Shown here piece after piece: positions 53,116 through 61,737 of a stretch of DNA of 64,000 nucleotides. Origin of the DNA: Streptomyces sp. NBC_00234 (GTDB taxonomy: Bacteria; Actinomycetota; Actinomycetes; Streptomycetales; Streptomycetaceae); NCBI RefSeq assembly GCF_036195325.1, contig NZ_CP108101.1, forward strand, positions 62,001-126,000, in the 5' to 3' direction. The notes beneath the pieces are model-generated. The model made no database searches, was not told the origin of the DNA, and worked only from the letters and a program-made list of their open reading frames with translations. The position numbers and the translations under genes are program-made. Each line of letters starts with the position of its first letter. Position 1 is the first letter of the stretch.

Positions 53116-53880
53116 ATGAGTGGTTCGGTCTGCAGGACGGCTCTGGTGACGGGTGCGTCGCGTGGCATCGGGCAAGCGATCGCGGCCCGGCTCGCGGCCG
53201 AAGGGGCCATGGTCATCGTGCACTTCGGCACGGACGAGGGTGGGGCGGCGGCGACGGTCGAGGCGATAGAACGCGCCGGTGGGACCGCCCTCGCCGTCGG
53301 GGCGGAACTGGGTGTGGACGGCGACGTCGAGACGCTCTTCGCCGGCGTAGAGGCCGGTTTGGCCGGTCGACCGCTCGACATCCTCGTCAACAACGCCGCA
53401 GCCGCACCGGCCGGCCCTCTCGGCGCGACGACACGGGCAGAGTTCGACCACCTGTTCGCGGTGAACGTGCGAGCTCCCTACTTCATCATCGAGCGCGCGC
53501 TACCCCTGATGCGCGATGGCGGCCGGATCATCACGATCTCGTCGGTGGCGACCCGGATGGCCAACCCGGCCCAGACATCCTTCGCGATGACGAAGGCCGC
53601 GGTCGAGACGATGAGCAGGACCCTGGCCAACCAACTCGGAACCCGAGGAATCACGGTGAACGCGGTCGCTCCCGGAGCAACCAGGACACCGACCAACGGA
53701 GCCGTGTTCGACGTGCCGGAACTCACCGAACAGATCGCCGCCATGACAGCACTCGACCGGCTGGGCGAGCCAGCCGATGTCGCCGACGTGGTCGCGTTCC
53801 TGGCATCCGACGCCGCCCGCTGGATCACCGGCCAGGTCATCGACGCGAGCGGAGGCCTGTTCCTCGGGCCACGCCTCTGA
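53116..53880 (+). CDS. SDR family oxidoreductase with Phe in place of the catalytic Tyr
   Basis: A 254-residue FabG-like SDR. It has TGASRGIGQAIAARLAAEGA (cofactor site), ILVNNAAAAPAGPLGAT (NNAG variant NNAA), ISSVATRMANPAQTSFAMTK and WITGQVIDASGGLFLGPRL. The YxxxK motif reads FAMTK, so the catalytic Tyr is Phe and classical reductase activity should be weak or lost. Everything else is well kept, which suggests either a real functional change or a point error. It is under the divergent TetR gene's operator. ATG at 53116. Confidence 0.87.
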   Translation: MSGSVCRTALVTGASRGIGQAIAARLAAEGAMVIVHFGTDEGGAAATVEAIERAGGTALAVGAELGVDGDVETLFAGVEAGLAGRPLDILVNNAAAAPAGPLGATTRAEFDHLFAVNVRAPYFIIERALPLMRDGGRIITISSVATRMANPAQTSFAMTKAAVETMSRTLANQLGTRGITVNAVAPGATRTPTNGAVFDVPELTEQIAAMTALDRLGEPADVADVVAFLASDAARWITGQVIDASGGLFLGPRL

Positions 53881-54115
53881 CCGACAAGGACAACGCACCG
53901 GCCCCCGCTCAACTCCGTCCAAGACGATGAACATTTTTTCGACACACCCAGGCGTACCAGAACGTCCTTCACCGCATCGCGTTCCGCGCCTCTTCGCGGT
54001 CAGGAGCTCCGGACCCATGATCGATGGGCGCCTTCGGCGGCTGGTGTCTCGCGGCGGACTCAGCCACGCCCGCCCAAGAGGCAGGCAGGCAGGCCACCAC
54101 AACCCACTCCGGCGC
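53881..54115. other. Debris between the SDR gene and the broken hydrolase
   Basis: No gene is recognised in these 235 bases. Short open frames have random composition. Confidence 0.3.
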
Positions 54116-54990
54116 TCAGATACCGAGGTGCCGGGCCGCGAACGCCAGTACGTGATGAAGGACCATTTCCGCGTCGTCGTCGTGGAGCAGTTCGTGTCGG
54201 CCGCCTTCGACCGACAGGTACGAGCTGCCATCCGCAGTCAGGAGTCGCGCGAGGCGGTGGCTGGCCGGCGGTCGGTCGACGTGTCCGAGGTGCCGTGGAC
54301 GACGAGGCACGGCGTCTGCCACTGCGGGGCACCGGCCCAGACGGTTGCCGCAACGTCGAGGGAGCTGGCCCCCACGAGCAGGGGCAGACGCCGGTGGGCC
54401 ATCAGCGGGTCCTGCTGCGCTTGCCGCACGACGTCCTGGCGGCGGGTCAGTTCGGACGCGGGAGCGGCAGGGAGTGGCGCCGGGGCCGCGGGAAGGATCC
54501 GGGCTACGGCGGAGAGGAGCGTCCGTACCGGTGCGGGGAGGGCGGGGGGAAGGGCGGGCGCGAGGAGGATCGCCCCCGAGATGCCGGTGGCGTCCGCGGT
54601 GACGCTGCCCGCCGTGATCAGCCCGCCCAGGGAGTGCCCGAGTACCAGCAGGGGAAGTAAGCGGGCGAGCATGTCCCGTCGGACGGCGACGTGGTCCGCA
54701 ACCGCCAGGCGTACGTCGACGACAGCGCGCCGCCCCGGTGAACGACCGTGTCCGAGCAGGTCCATGGCCCACACCTCGATGCCTCTGCCGAGGAGGCTGG
54801 GCACGAGCTGGGAGTACTGGTGGAAGAAGCGCTCGGAGTACTCGGCGTAGCCGTGCTGCAACTGGACCATCGCCACCGCCGGTTCATCGGGGGTCCAGAT
54901 GTGCACTACGGCTTCCGATGGCAGGACCCGGGTGCTGTGGGTGCCGCCACCGGGACCGTTCGGGCAGGTGAAGGGGCGGTCGTCTGTCAT
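54116..54990 (-). pseudogene. Monoacylglycerol lipase-like alpha/beta hydrolase, frameshifted near the end
   Basis: From the ATG at 54990 the frame reads VVHIWTPDEPAVAMVQLQHG, AEYSERFFHQYSQLVPSLLG, MDLLGHGRSPGRRAVV, nucleophile GHSLGGLITAG and CLVVHGTSDTSTD, then is cut by a stop at 54238. A missing C near 54268 shifts the true end into another frame: PPASHRLARLLTADGSSYLS, then GGRHELLHDDDAEMVLHHVL and FAARHLGI before the stop at 54116. The catalytic His is on the far side of the shift, so the truncated product would be inactive. A single-base sequence error would restore an intact gene of about 290 residues. Confidence 0.75.
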
Positions 54991-55061
54991 GGGGCTCAGC
55001 TCTGGGGCTGTTCTCTGCCCTTGCCCGGTTCGGCTCTGGGCAAGGGCAGTCGCGGGGGAGG

Positions 55062-55305
55062 TCAGCGGATGGTACGGATGGGGACGACGAGGATCGCGCC
55101 GAGCGCGCAGGCGGCCATGGCGCCGATGAAGGCGGGTGAATACCCCATGCCGAGTCCGACCAGGGCTGAGCTCGCGACGGGGGCCAGGGCCTGTCCGCCG
55201 GTGTTGGCGACGTTGAGGATGCCGAGGTCCTTGGCCCGTGCCTGCTGGTCGGGAAGGACGTCGGCCATCAGGGCCGCGTCCACGGCGTAGTAGCAGCCGA
55301 AAGCA
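55062..55305 (-). pseudogene. C-terminal fragment of an MFS transporter
   Basis: The minus strand ends with a clear MFS C-terminus: GCYYAVDAALMADVLPDQQA, RAKDLGILNVANTGGQALAP, GMGYSPAFIGAMAACALGAI and LVVPIRTIR. The 5' part (about 350 codons expected) is missing; coding similarity stops abruptly at about 55305, where PucR-type sequence begins on the opposite strand. It is non-functional. Confidence 0.7.
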
Positions 55306-55306
55306 C

Positions 55307-55756
55307 CTGATCGACATCCTCGACGTGGACCTGCACGTGGGCGCCGCACTCGTCGCCGTGGCCGACATCCCGGCCGCCGTCGCCCAGTGCGCCGACGTCT
55401 GCGAGATCGCCGTGGCCACGCACCGTCCCCCCGGCGTGTACCACCTCGAAGACGTACTCATCGAGTACCAACTGACCCGCCCCGGGCCAGCACTGCAGCT
55501 GCTCCTGGACCGGCTCACCCCCTTGGACCGGCACCCGGACTGGGAAGACACCCTGCGCGTCTATCTGCGCCATCACTGCGACAGAAGGCTGACCGCGGCC
55601 GAGCTTCATCTCCACCCCAACAGCGTCGACTACCGGCTCTCCCGCCTGGCCGACGCCTGCGGCTTCGACGCCACCGACCCCGCGCAGCGGGCCGTCGCGC
55701 ACACTGCCCTGTGCGTACGTGACCTGGCTGCTCACCGGGCCCGCCGGCGCGCCTGA
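55307..55756 (+). pseudogene. C-terminal fragment of a PucR/CdaR-type regulator
   Basis: The plus strand from about 55307 encodes the end of a PucR-family regulator: DVDLHVGAALVAVADIPAAV, HLEDVLIEYQLTRPGPALQL, and the HTH_30 domain DTLRVYLRHHCDRRLTAAEL, HLHPNSVDYRLSRLADACGF, then AHTALCVRDLAAHRARRRA and stop. The N-terminal sensory part is gone, replaced by the MFS remnant. The frame is open further back to 55238 but that part is antisense MFS sequence. Confidence 0.7.
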
Positions 55757-55911
55757 TCCGCCTCCGCCTGATCCGCCTGCGCACGCAATCCTGCGCAGGG
55801 TGCTGATCTGCGGCAGGCCCCCGGTCCTCGGCCCCTGTCGACCCTGTTCCCGGCGGACCTGCGCGCCTTCGAAAAGGGCTGATACATCCCCACCCCACGT
55901 ATCCTCTTCCC

Positions 55912-56868
55912 GTGCCAGCCTCACCCCTGCATCACGTCGCCGTCCTCGTGCTCGAAGGTGCGAAGCCTCTCGATGTCGGTATTCCTGCGCAGGTGTTCAC
56001 GACCCGCGCGAGCATGCCGTACGAGGTGCGGGTGTGCGGCGCGGCACCCGGTCTCGTAGCCGGCGGCGACGGCCTGTCGTACTACGTCGCCCACGGCCTC
56101 GATGCACTTGCGTGGGCCGACATCGTCTTCGTTCCCGGCTACCGGAACCCGGACAGTGACGACCCGCCGCAGGCCGTCGTTGATGCGCTGATCGCCGCCC
56201 ACCATCGAGGCGCGCGGCTCGCCGCCATCTCCACGGGCGCCTTCGCGCTCGCTGCCACGGGCCTGCTCGACGGAAAGCGCGCCACGACGCACTGGCATTA
56301 CACGCGGGCACTCGCGGCGAAGCGTCCGCTCGTCCAGGTCGACGAGAACGTGCTGTTCGTCGACGAGGGCAGCGTACTGACGTCGGCCGGCGCCGCCTCG
56401 GGCATCGACCTGTGCCTGCACATTCTGCGCGGCGATCTGGGGGTGTCCGCGTCGAACCACGCGGCCCGCCGCCTGGTGGCGGCCCCCTACCGCAGTGGCG
56501 GTCAGGCGCAGTACGTGCCGCGCAGTGTGCCCGAGGCGCTCGGCGAGCGCTTCGCCGCCACCCGGGAGTGGGCGCTGCACCGGCTCGGCGAGCCCCTCAC
56601 CCTTGAAATTCTCGCCCGGCATGCGGCGGTGTCTCCGCGTACGTTCTCACGACGCTTCGCCGAAGACACGGGGTACACGCCCATGCAGTGGGTCATGCGA
56701 GCCCGCATCGACATGGCCCGTGAGCTGCTCGAACGTTCGCAGCGCGGCATCGAGCAGATCGCCGCCGACGTCGGTCTCGGCACCGGCGCGAATCTGCGGT
56801 TGCACTTCCAGCGCATCCTCGACACCACGCCGAGCGAGTACCGGCGAACCTTCACTCAGGGGCAGTAG
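55912..56868 (+). CDS. GlxA-type AraC family regulator with DJ-1/PfpI domain
   Basis: A 318-residue protein. The N-terminal DJ-1/PfpI-like domain (VAVLVLEGAKPLDVGIPAQV, then ISTGAFALAATGLLDGKRAT and HWHYTRALAAKRPLVQVDEN) has Ser where active-site Cys would be, as in regulators that only sense. The C-terminal AraC HTH pair follows (LEILARHAAVSPRTFSRRFA, EDTGYTPMQWVMRARIDMAR and IEQIAADVGLGTGANLRLHF). It starts at a GTG (55912). The GAPDH gene follows 131 bases later on the same strand and may be a target. Confidence 0.9.
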   Translation: MPASPLHHVAVLVLEGAKPLDVGIPAQVFTTRASMPYEVRVCGAAPGLVAGGDGLSYYVAHGLDALAWADIVFVPGYRNPDSDDPPQAVVDALIAAHHRGARLAAISTGAFALAATGLLDGKRATTHWHYTRALAAKRPLVQVDENVLFVDEGSVLTSAGAASGIDLCLHILRGDLGVSASNHAARRLVAAPYRSGGQAQYVPRSVPEALGERFAATREWALHRLGEPLTLEILARHAAVSPRTFSRRFAEDTGYTPMQWVMRARIDMARELLERSQRGIEQIAADVGLGTGANLRLHFQRILDTTPSEYRRTFTQGQ

Positions 56869-56879
56869 CCCGTCACCGC

Positions 56880-56912
56880 GTCACGTGGCCGTCACCTGGC
56901 CGTCACGTGGCG
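56880..56912 (+). repeat. Three 11-bp tandem repeats before the GAPDH gene
   Basis: GTCACGTGGCC, GTCACCTGGCC and GTCACGTGGCG in tandem. GTCACGTGGC has a CACGTG palindromic core. It lies 12 bases after the GlxA-type gene and about 90 before the GAPDH gene, so it may be a regulatory array. Confidence 0.7.
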
Positions 56913-56999
56913 GGATCCTTTCGGACCGTGGCGATCACGCCGCTGTCACGAGCGGATGCTGCGAGAGAACCTGGTGGCGAACCCGAAGGGACACCACTC

Positions 57000-57998
57000 A
57001 TGACTCGCATCGCCATCAACGGATTCGGCCGCATCGGACGCAATGTGCTGCGCGCGCTGCTCGAACGCGACAGCAAGCTGGAGGTCGTCGCCGTCAACGA
57101 CCTCACGGAGCCCGCCACCCTCGCGCGGCTGCTCGCCTATGACACGACGGCGGGCCGGCTCGGCCGCCCGGTGACGGTCGACGGGGACGCCCTCGTCGTC
57201 GACGGCCGTCGCATCACCGTGCTCGCCGAGCGCGAACCGGCTCAGCTGCCGTGGGCCGAGCTCGGCGTCGACATCGTGCTTGAGGCGACCGGCCGCTTCA
57301 CGTCGGCCAAGGCCGCCCGCGCTCACATCGACGCGGGCGCGAAGAAGGTACTCATCAGCGCGCCGGCGGACGGCGCCGATGTCACACTCGCGTTCGGGGT
57401 CAACACCGACGCGTACGACCCGGCCGTGCACACGATCGTCTCGAACGCCTCGTGCACGACCAACGCGCTTGCGCCGCTGGCCAAGGTGCTCGACGACCTT
57501 GCCGGCATCGAGCACGGCTTCATGACGACGGTGCACGCCTACACGCAGGAGCAGAACCTGCAGGACGGTCCGCACCGCGACGCCCGCCGCGCCCGCGCGG
57601 CGGCTGTCAACATCGTGCCGACCACGACGGGCGCCGCCAAGGCGATCGGCCTCGTGCTGCCGAACCTCGACGGCAAGCTGTCGGGTGACTCGATCCGCGT
57701 ACCGGTTCCGGTCGGTTCGATCGTCGAACTCAACACGACCGTGGCCCGCGACGTCACGCGCGAGGACGTGCTGGAGGCGTACCGCGCCGCGGCGCAGGGG
57801 CCGCTCGCGGGCGTACTCGAGTACTCGGACGACCCGCTCGTGTCGTCCGACATCACGGGCAATCCCGCCTCGTCGATCTTCGACTCAGCCCTCACCCGCG
57901 TCGACGGCCGCCACGTCAAGGTGGTCGCCTGGTACGACAACGAGTGGGGCTTCTCGAACCGCGTGATCGACACGCTCGAACTCCTCGCCGGCAGCTGA
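57000..57998 (+). CDS. gap: Type I glyceraldehyde-3-phosphate dehydrogenase
   Basis: A 332-residue GAPDH of normal length. It has the NAD-binding INGFGRIGRNVLRALLERD, catalytic Cys in SNASCTTNALAPLAKVLDD, HAYTQEQNLQDGPHRDARRA with catalytic His nearby, NIVPTTTGAAKAIGLVLP and VVAWYDNEWGFSNRVIDTLE. It oxidises glyceraldehyde 3-phosphate in glycolysis. The ATG at 57000 follows GAAGGG. An isolated extra GAPDH beside a regulator, away from pgk and tpi, may be an inhibitor-tolerant or condition-specific copy, but the sequence alone does not show this. Confidence 0.93.
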   Translation: MTRIAINGFGRIGRNVLRALLERDSKLEVVAVNDLTEPATLARLLAYDTTAGRLGRPVTVDGDALVVDGRRITVLAEREPAQLPWAELGVDIVLEATGRFTSAKAARAHIDAGAKKVLISAPADGADVTLAFGVNTDAYDPAVHTIVSNASCTTNALAPLAKVLDDLAGIEHGFMTTVHAYTQEQNLQDGPHRDARRARAAAVNIVPTTTGAAKAIGLVLPNLDGKLSGDSIRVPVPVGSIVELNTTVARDVTREDVLEAYRAAAQGPLAGVLEYSDDPLVSSDITGNPASSIFDSALTRVDGRHVKVVAWYDNEWGFSNRVIDTLELLAGS

Positions 57999-58336
57999 CC
58001 GGAAACCGGGGCGGCCCGCCTACGGAGGCCGCTCCGCCCAGCACCTCCTGCTCGGCGCTGTAGTTGGTCAGCGGGGCCAACTGCGGCGCTGAGCCAGTTG
58101 CTTCCTGGCACGGTCGGACGCTGGCGCGATCCGAGACCGGCGCATACAGGCGTGGCACATCACCGCAGATGCCGACACGAACGTCCCGCCGGTTCCCACC
58201 GCAGAGTCCCGCCGCCCGAAGAGACACGGGTCGCCAGGCCCACGCCGTTCCAACTACCGCGTCGAGGCACAGCCGTCGGCCGTGCAAGAGAGGCACCCGA
58301 ACATGGGCGGACAGGCCGATCACTAGGCTCGATGCC
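57999..58336. other. 338-bp gap, no gene recognised
   Basis: A short CTGTAGTTGG sequence in TTGGTCAGCG context (58060-58075) recurs as GCTGTAGTTGGCC near 59186, hinting at a repeated remnant. Nothing else was seen. Confidence 0.3.
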
Positions 58337-58444
58337 ATGGCCCATGCATACGGACTCATCTGCTCATACGGTGGTGGGCATCACCCTGATCAAGAGATCG
58401 CCGCCGCGGTGCCCGCCTCCCCCGACGCGAGGCAGCAGCCGTGA
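58337..58444 (+). CDS. Small leader-like peptide coupled to the next gene
   Basis: A 35-codon frame (MAHAYGLICSYGGGHHPDQE, then IAAAVPASPDARQQP) ends in a GTGA overlap with the following gene, which suggests translational coupling. There is no known family. It could equally be chance, so confidence is low. Confidence 0.3.
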   Translation: MAHAYGLICSYGGGHHPDQEIAAAVPASPDARQQP

Positions 58445-59106
58445 CGGAGGACACCCGAGTGCCCCTGACCCCTCAGGCGCCCGAAGGCTTGAGCCGACGA
58501 GCTCGGTACTTCGTCGAGGGGCACGGGCTGCGTGTTCCCCGCCGCGATCTCACGCTCTGCCGGCATGCCTGGCTCGAACGCGGGATACCGGCCGCGGAGA
58601 TCGACCGGGCCACGGCCTTCCAGGAGCGCTGGGGCGGCATCGCTCTGCCCCCGGCCCCCGCATACGAGGGCGGCCCACACGTGCTGAAAGCCGATGCGCC
58701 CAAAGGCTCGGCCGCGGACGGATGGCGGTTCCGGGCCGGCAACACTCGTGTGTCCATGGCCCACGGGTTCATGATCGGGCCGGGTGGCGAGTTCGGGATC
58801 GACGCCGACCGCTGGACACCCCTGCACGCCAGCACAGAGGGATGGGTGGAAGCCCTGGCGCTGGCCGACCACGCGGCCTACTGGGCCAAGACCATCACGA
58901 AGATCAAGGGCGGCGCCGTCGAGGAGCTGGACCTCGACGGATTCGAGCCGGTACCTGAAGTCCAGGGACTCTCTGACACCTGGTGGCGGGGCAAGGACTC
59001 GCTCATCGCCGTCTACCGCGGCGAAGCCTTGGGCTTTGACGCCCCCCAGTGCCTGAGGGCCCATATCTACGGCGGACTCGACGCATGGGGCCTGGGCGGC
59101 ACCTGA
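58441..59106 (+). CDS. Hypothetical protein, possibly SUKH-like
   Basis: A 221-residue soluble protein with good codon bias, starting at a GTG that overlaps a small upstream frame. Features are LSRRARYFVEGHGLRVPRRD, ERWGGIALPPAPAYEGGP, MAHGFMIGPGGEFGIDADRW and TPLHASTEGWVEALALADHA. The FxxRWGGIxLPP-like segment and late aromatic helices recall SUKH or other immunity-type folds, but I cannot name a family with confidence. It is followed by a hairpin. Confidence 0.6.
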   Translation: MTEDTRVPLTPQAPEGLSRRARYFVEGHGLRVPRRDLTLCRHAWLERGIPAAEIDRATAFQERWGGIALPPAPAYEGGPHVLKADAPKGSAADGWRFRAGNTRVSMAHGFMIGPGGEFGIDADRWTPLHASTEGWVEALALADHAAYWAKTITKIKGGAVEELDLDGFEPVPEVQGLSDTWWRGKDSLIAVYRGEALGFDAPQCLRAHIYGGLDAWGLGGT

Positions 59107-59127
59107 CACACGAAGGCCAAGCCCTTC

Positions 59128-59152
59128 GCCCGCCGGCTGAGCGCTGGCGGGC
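59128..59152 (+). terminator. Hairpin terminator
   Basis: GCCCGCCGGC pairs with GCTGGCGGGC (one G:T) around a five-base loop, 22 bases after the stop of the gene ending at 59106. Confidence 0.55.
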
Positions 59153-59382
59153 GGCCCCTGAGCGTTCCAGTTGGCCTGGGTGAGCGCTGTAGTTGGCCCG
59201 CGAGGGAGCGGCCACCGCGGTGAATCTCCCCGCAACGGACAGGCCCTTGTCGTTCCCCGGCAAGGCGACCTCGTGATTACTCCGCCCGACTGGGTGAAAC
59301 CGGCTTCCGTCGCGGCGATGAGTCTGCAGGCATCCGCAGGTCTACCTTCTGAGGGAGAAAACCGACTCATCGGGAGTAAGCC

Positions 59383-60027
59383 ATGGGCCTCATCCACGTC
59401 GAGATGTTCGCGACCCTCGACCTCGTCGGGCAGGCGCCCGGCAGCCCCGACGAGGACCCGGTGGGGTTCCCGTTCGGTGGCTGGCAGGCGCCCCTGCTGG
59501 ACGAGGTCGCCGGGGCGCAGGTCGCTGCCGCGTACGAGGGCACGGACGCTCTCCTGCTCGGCCGGCGAACGTACGACATCTTCGCCGCCTACTGGCCTCA
59601 CCAGGAGGGCGGCGAGGACAACGAGATCGCCACACTCTTCAACAGCGTCCCGAAGTACGTGGCCTCTCGCGGCAGGCCCGACCTCTCGTGGGCCGGGTCC
59701 ACGCAGCTCGGCCCGGACCTCGGCGAGTCGGTGCGCGAGATCCGTGACCGGCACAAGCACGTGAAGGTCGTCGGGAGCCTGAACCTCGTGCAGACCCTCC
59801 TGCGCGAGAAGCTCTTCGACCGTCTCGACCTCTGGGTGCATCCGATCGTGCTCGGCGTCGGGAAGAAGGTGTTCGACGACGGCGCGGTGCCCACCAACGT
59901 CACGCTCCTCGCACCCCCGGTAGCCAGCCCGAAGGGCACCGTGTACCTGCGCTACGGGCTCGCCGATGGCACTCCCGCCACGGGAGACATGAGCGCACCC
60001 GATCGCGGTGTCGGACAGGACGGCTGA
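59383..60027 (+). CDS. Dihydrofolate reductase-like (RibD C-terminal) family protein
   Basis: A 214-residue protein of the RibD_C/DHFR-like group. It has MGLIHVEMFATLDLVGQAPG, ALLLGRRTYDIFAAYWPHQE (cofactor-binding GRxTY), NSVPKYVASRGRPDLSWAGS, VVGSLNLVQTLLREKLFDRL and LDLWVHPIVLGVGKKVFDDG. Such proteins use NADPH and are widespread in actinomycetes, but most have no defined substrate; true folate reductase activity is unlikely. The ATG at 59383 suits the family. It is monocistronic. Confidence 0.88.
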   Translation: MGLIHVEMFATLDLVGQAPGSPDEDPVGFPFGGWQAPLLDEVAGAQVAAAYEGTDALLLGRRTYDIFAAYWPHQEGGEDNEIATLFNSVPKYVASRGRPDLSWAGSTQLGPDLGESVREIRDRHKHVKVVGSLNLVQTLLREKLFDRLDLWVHPIVLGVGKKVFDDGAVPTNVTLLAPPVASPKGTVYLRYGLADGTPATGDMSAPDRGVGQDG

Positions 60028-60211
60028 GGCCACCCCACGCTTGGTGGCACCGTTCCGGCGCATACGGCACGCCGATCGAGCACTGTCTCCGCGAGCGAGA
60101 ACAGTGAGTGCGCTCAGTCACCATTTGTTCGTGAGCCGTCGACGACGGCGGGGATAGAGGTGTGCCGGGCCGCTCGACGAGCTCATTCACCGCTGGGCGA
60201 GAATCCTCTCC

Positions 60212-60868
60212 ATGGCAGCCACCTCCCCCGCATCCCGGTTGGTCACCGCAGCAGCTCGGCAACATCTTCGTCCGCTCGGCCTGCGGCAACGAGGCCGGTC
60301 TCGGCTCTGGCTCGACGATCACGGGTGGTGGCTCGGTGTAGTCGACTTCTTCTCCCCGCAGTGGAGCCAGGGCAGTGGCCTGACCGTCGGCGTGATGTGG
60401 CTGTGGCAGGACGTCGGGCATGTGACTTTCCACGTCCATGAGAGGGTCGAAGCCTCGCAGGAGTTCCGCCACGAGAAACAGTTCGCTGGCGTCGTGGAGC
60501 GACTCGCTCACGACGCTGAGGAGCGTGTGGGCGAGTTCAGGAACCGCTTCGCCGATCTCGATGCCGTGGCTCGCGCGTTGCTGAGCCAGCCGGTCCGCGG
60601 AAATGATCTCTGGGGCAACTTCCATGCCGGGGTAACCGCCGCGCTCGTCGGCCGTGCGAGCGAGGCCCGCGAGCGCTTCTCCGCGGTTCTGGCCCAGGAC
60701 CCTTTCGCTGACTGGATCCAGGAGTGTCAGCAGACTGCGCAGTATTTGTACGGGGCGGCTGAGGACGCCGCTGCCGTACGCGCGTGGGCGAGAGATGCGG
60801 TCGTCTCGTGCAGGGCAAAGCTGGCCCTTGGAGACGTGCCGGCCTCCGCGGGCGATTTGCTGGCATAG
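60212..60868 (+). CDS. Hypothetical protein
   Basis: A 218-residue soluble protein. The N-terminal part (RQHLRPLGLRQRGRSRLWLD, then DHGWWLGVVDFFSPQWSQGS and LTVGVMWLWQDVGHVTFHVH) resembles DUF4304-type domains, which often sit in toxin-immunity loci. The C-terminal half is helical (ERLAHDAEERVGEFRNRF, SQPVRGNDLWGNFHAGVTAA, RERFSAVLAQDPFADWIQEC). The family call is tentative. It converges with the following membrane protein gene. Confidence 0.6.
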   Translation: MAATSPASRLVTAAARQHLRPLGLRQRGRSRLWLDDHGWWLGVVDFFSPQWSQGSGLTVGVMWLWQDVGHVTFHVHERVEASQEFRHEKQFAGVVERLAHDAEERVGEFRNRFADLDAVARALLSQPVRGNDLWGNFHAGVTAALVGRASEARERFSAVLAQDPFADWIQECQQTAQYLYGAAEDAAAVRAWARDAVVSCRAKLALGDVPASAGDLLA

Positions 60869-60903
60869 GCCGTGCATATCGGAAGTGGGTCTTGCGCGTC
60901 AGC

Positions 60904-61296
60904 TCAGCTGAGGTGTCGTCGGACGAAAGGTGCCGTTCCCAAGACGAACGCAGTGAAAGCGACCAGTCGCTGGAGGCCGGGCTGAGCGGCGAGGTTGCTG
61001 TGCTGAATACCGTAGGCCGCGTACCAGTTGGCGGCGAGATCGGTCGCCATGATGGCGCAAGCGAGCTCTGTCCCTCGACGCTTGCCGCTGATCAGAAGCA
61101 CGGCTGCGAGCAGGTCGAGGAGCGCCAGCGAGGACCAGTAGAAGTTGAGCCACCTCGGAGCCCAGTCGTAAGCCTGTAGGCCGTGGTGAAGAAGGTCGGT
61201 GACATGGGCGACGGCGCCAACGAGGAGCAGGCCGGCTGCAGTAGCGCACACCACTGTCACCACCCAGTGTGGGGTGCGGTGCATCCAAGCGATCAC
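60904..61296 (-). CDS. Hypothetical small membrane protein
   Basis: A 130-residue protein with four likely membrane helices (HWVVTVVCATAAGLLLVGAV; NFYWSSLALLDLLAAVLLIS; ELACAIMATDLAANWYAAYG; RLVAFTAFVLGTAPFV). It resembles DoxX-like or DUF small-membrane families, but no motif decides. An alternative start is four codons in (MHRTPHW). It lies next to an IS5 remnant. Confidence 0.6.
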   Translation of the reverse strand: MIAWMHRTPHWVVTVVCATAAGLLLVGAVAHVTDLLHHGLQAYDWAPRWLNFYWSSLALLDLLAAVLLISGKRRGTELACAIMATDLAANWYAAYGIQHSNLAAQPGLQRLVAFTAFVLGTAPFVRRHLS

Positions 61297-61360
61297 GTCA
61301 CGGATCGTCCCAGCCGCTGGCGCGTCCCGTCAGTGAGTTGGCGGAAGATGATCTCCCTTC

Positions 61361-61685
61361 GTGAAACGTGGAGATCTGACCGATGCGCAGTGGGCCCGGC
61401 TGGAGCCGTTGTTGCCAACGGGCAAGCGACGGCCTCCGACTCGGACCCGTCGGCAGCTGATCAACGGCATACGGTGGCGGACACGGACCGGGGCACCGTG
61501 GCGGGATGTGGCGGAGCGGTGTGGTCCCTGGGGCCGCGTCGACCTGTTCCGTCGCTGGCAGCGGGACGGCACCTGGAAACGCTTCCTCGCCTAACTCCGG
61601 GCCCGTGCCGACGCGAAGCATCTGATCACTCGCCGTCCGCTACGAAACCACCGTCCTCGTCGTGGCCATCAACGAATGGCTGTGA
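61361..61685 (+). pseudogene. IS5-family transposase deletion derivative
   Basis: The first 77 codons are the N-terminus of an IS5-type transposase (MKRGDLTDAQWARLEPLLPT, then QLINGIRWRTRTGAPWRDVA and ERCGPWGRVDLFRRWQRDGT), ended by TAA at 61592 where relatives have Gln. The frame then carries on briefly (LRARADAKHLI) before the last residues of the protein appear in another frame (VRYETTVLVVAINEWL and stop at about 61685). The catalytic DDE core is deleted. No clear terminal inverted repeat could be assigned by eye. Confidence 0.7.
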
Positions 61686-61737
61686 CCGGCACGGAAATCA
61701 GATCGCCCCACCGCGGTGTGACCGGGAAACTCGCCCC

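Noticed and set aside
55238..55756. 172-residue open frame as a complete regulator
   Set aside because: Its first 23 codons are antisense to the MFS remnant, and the PucR sensory domain is missing.
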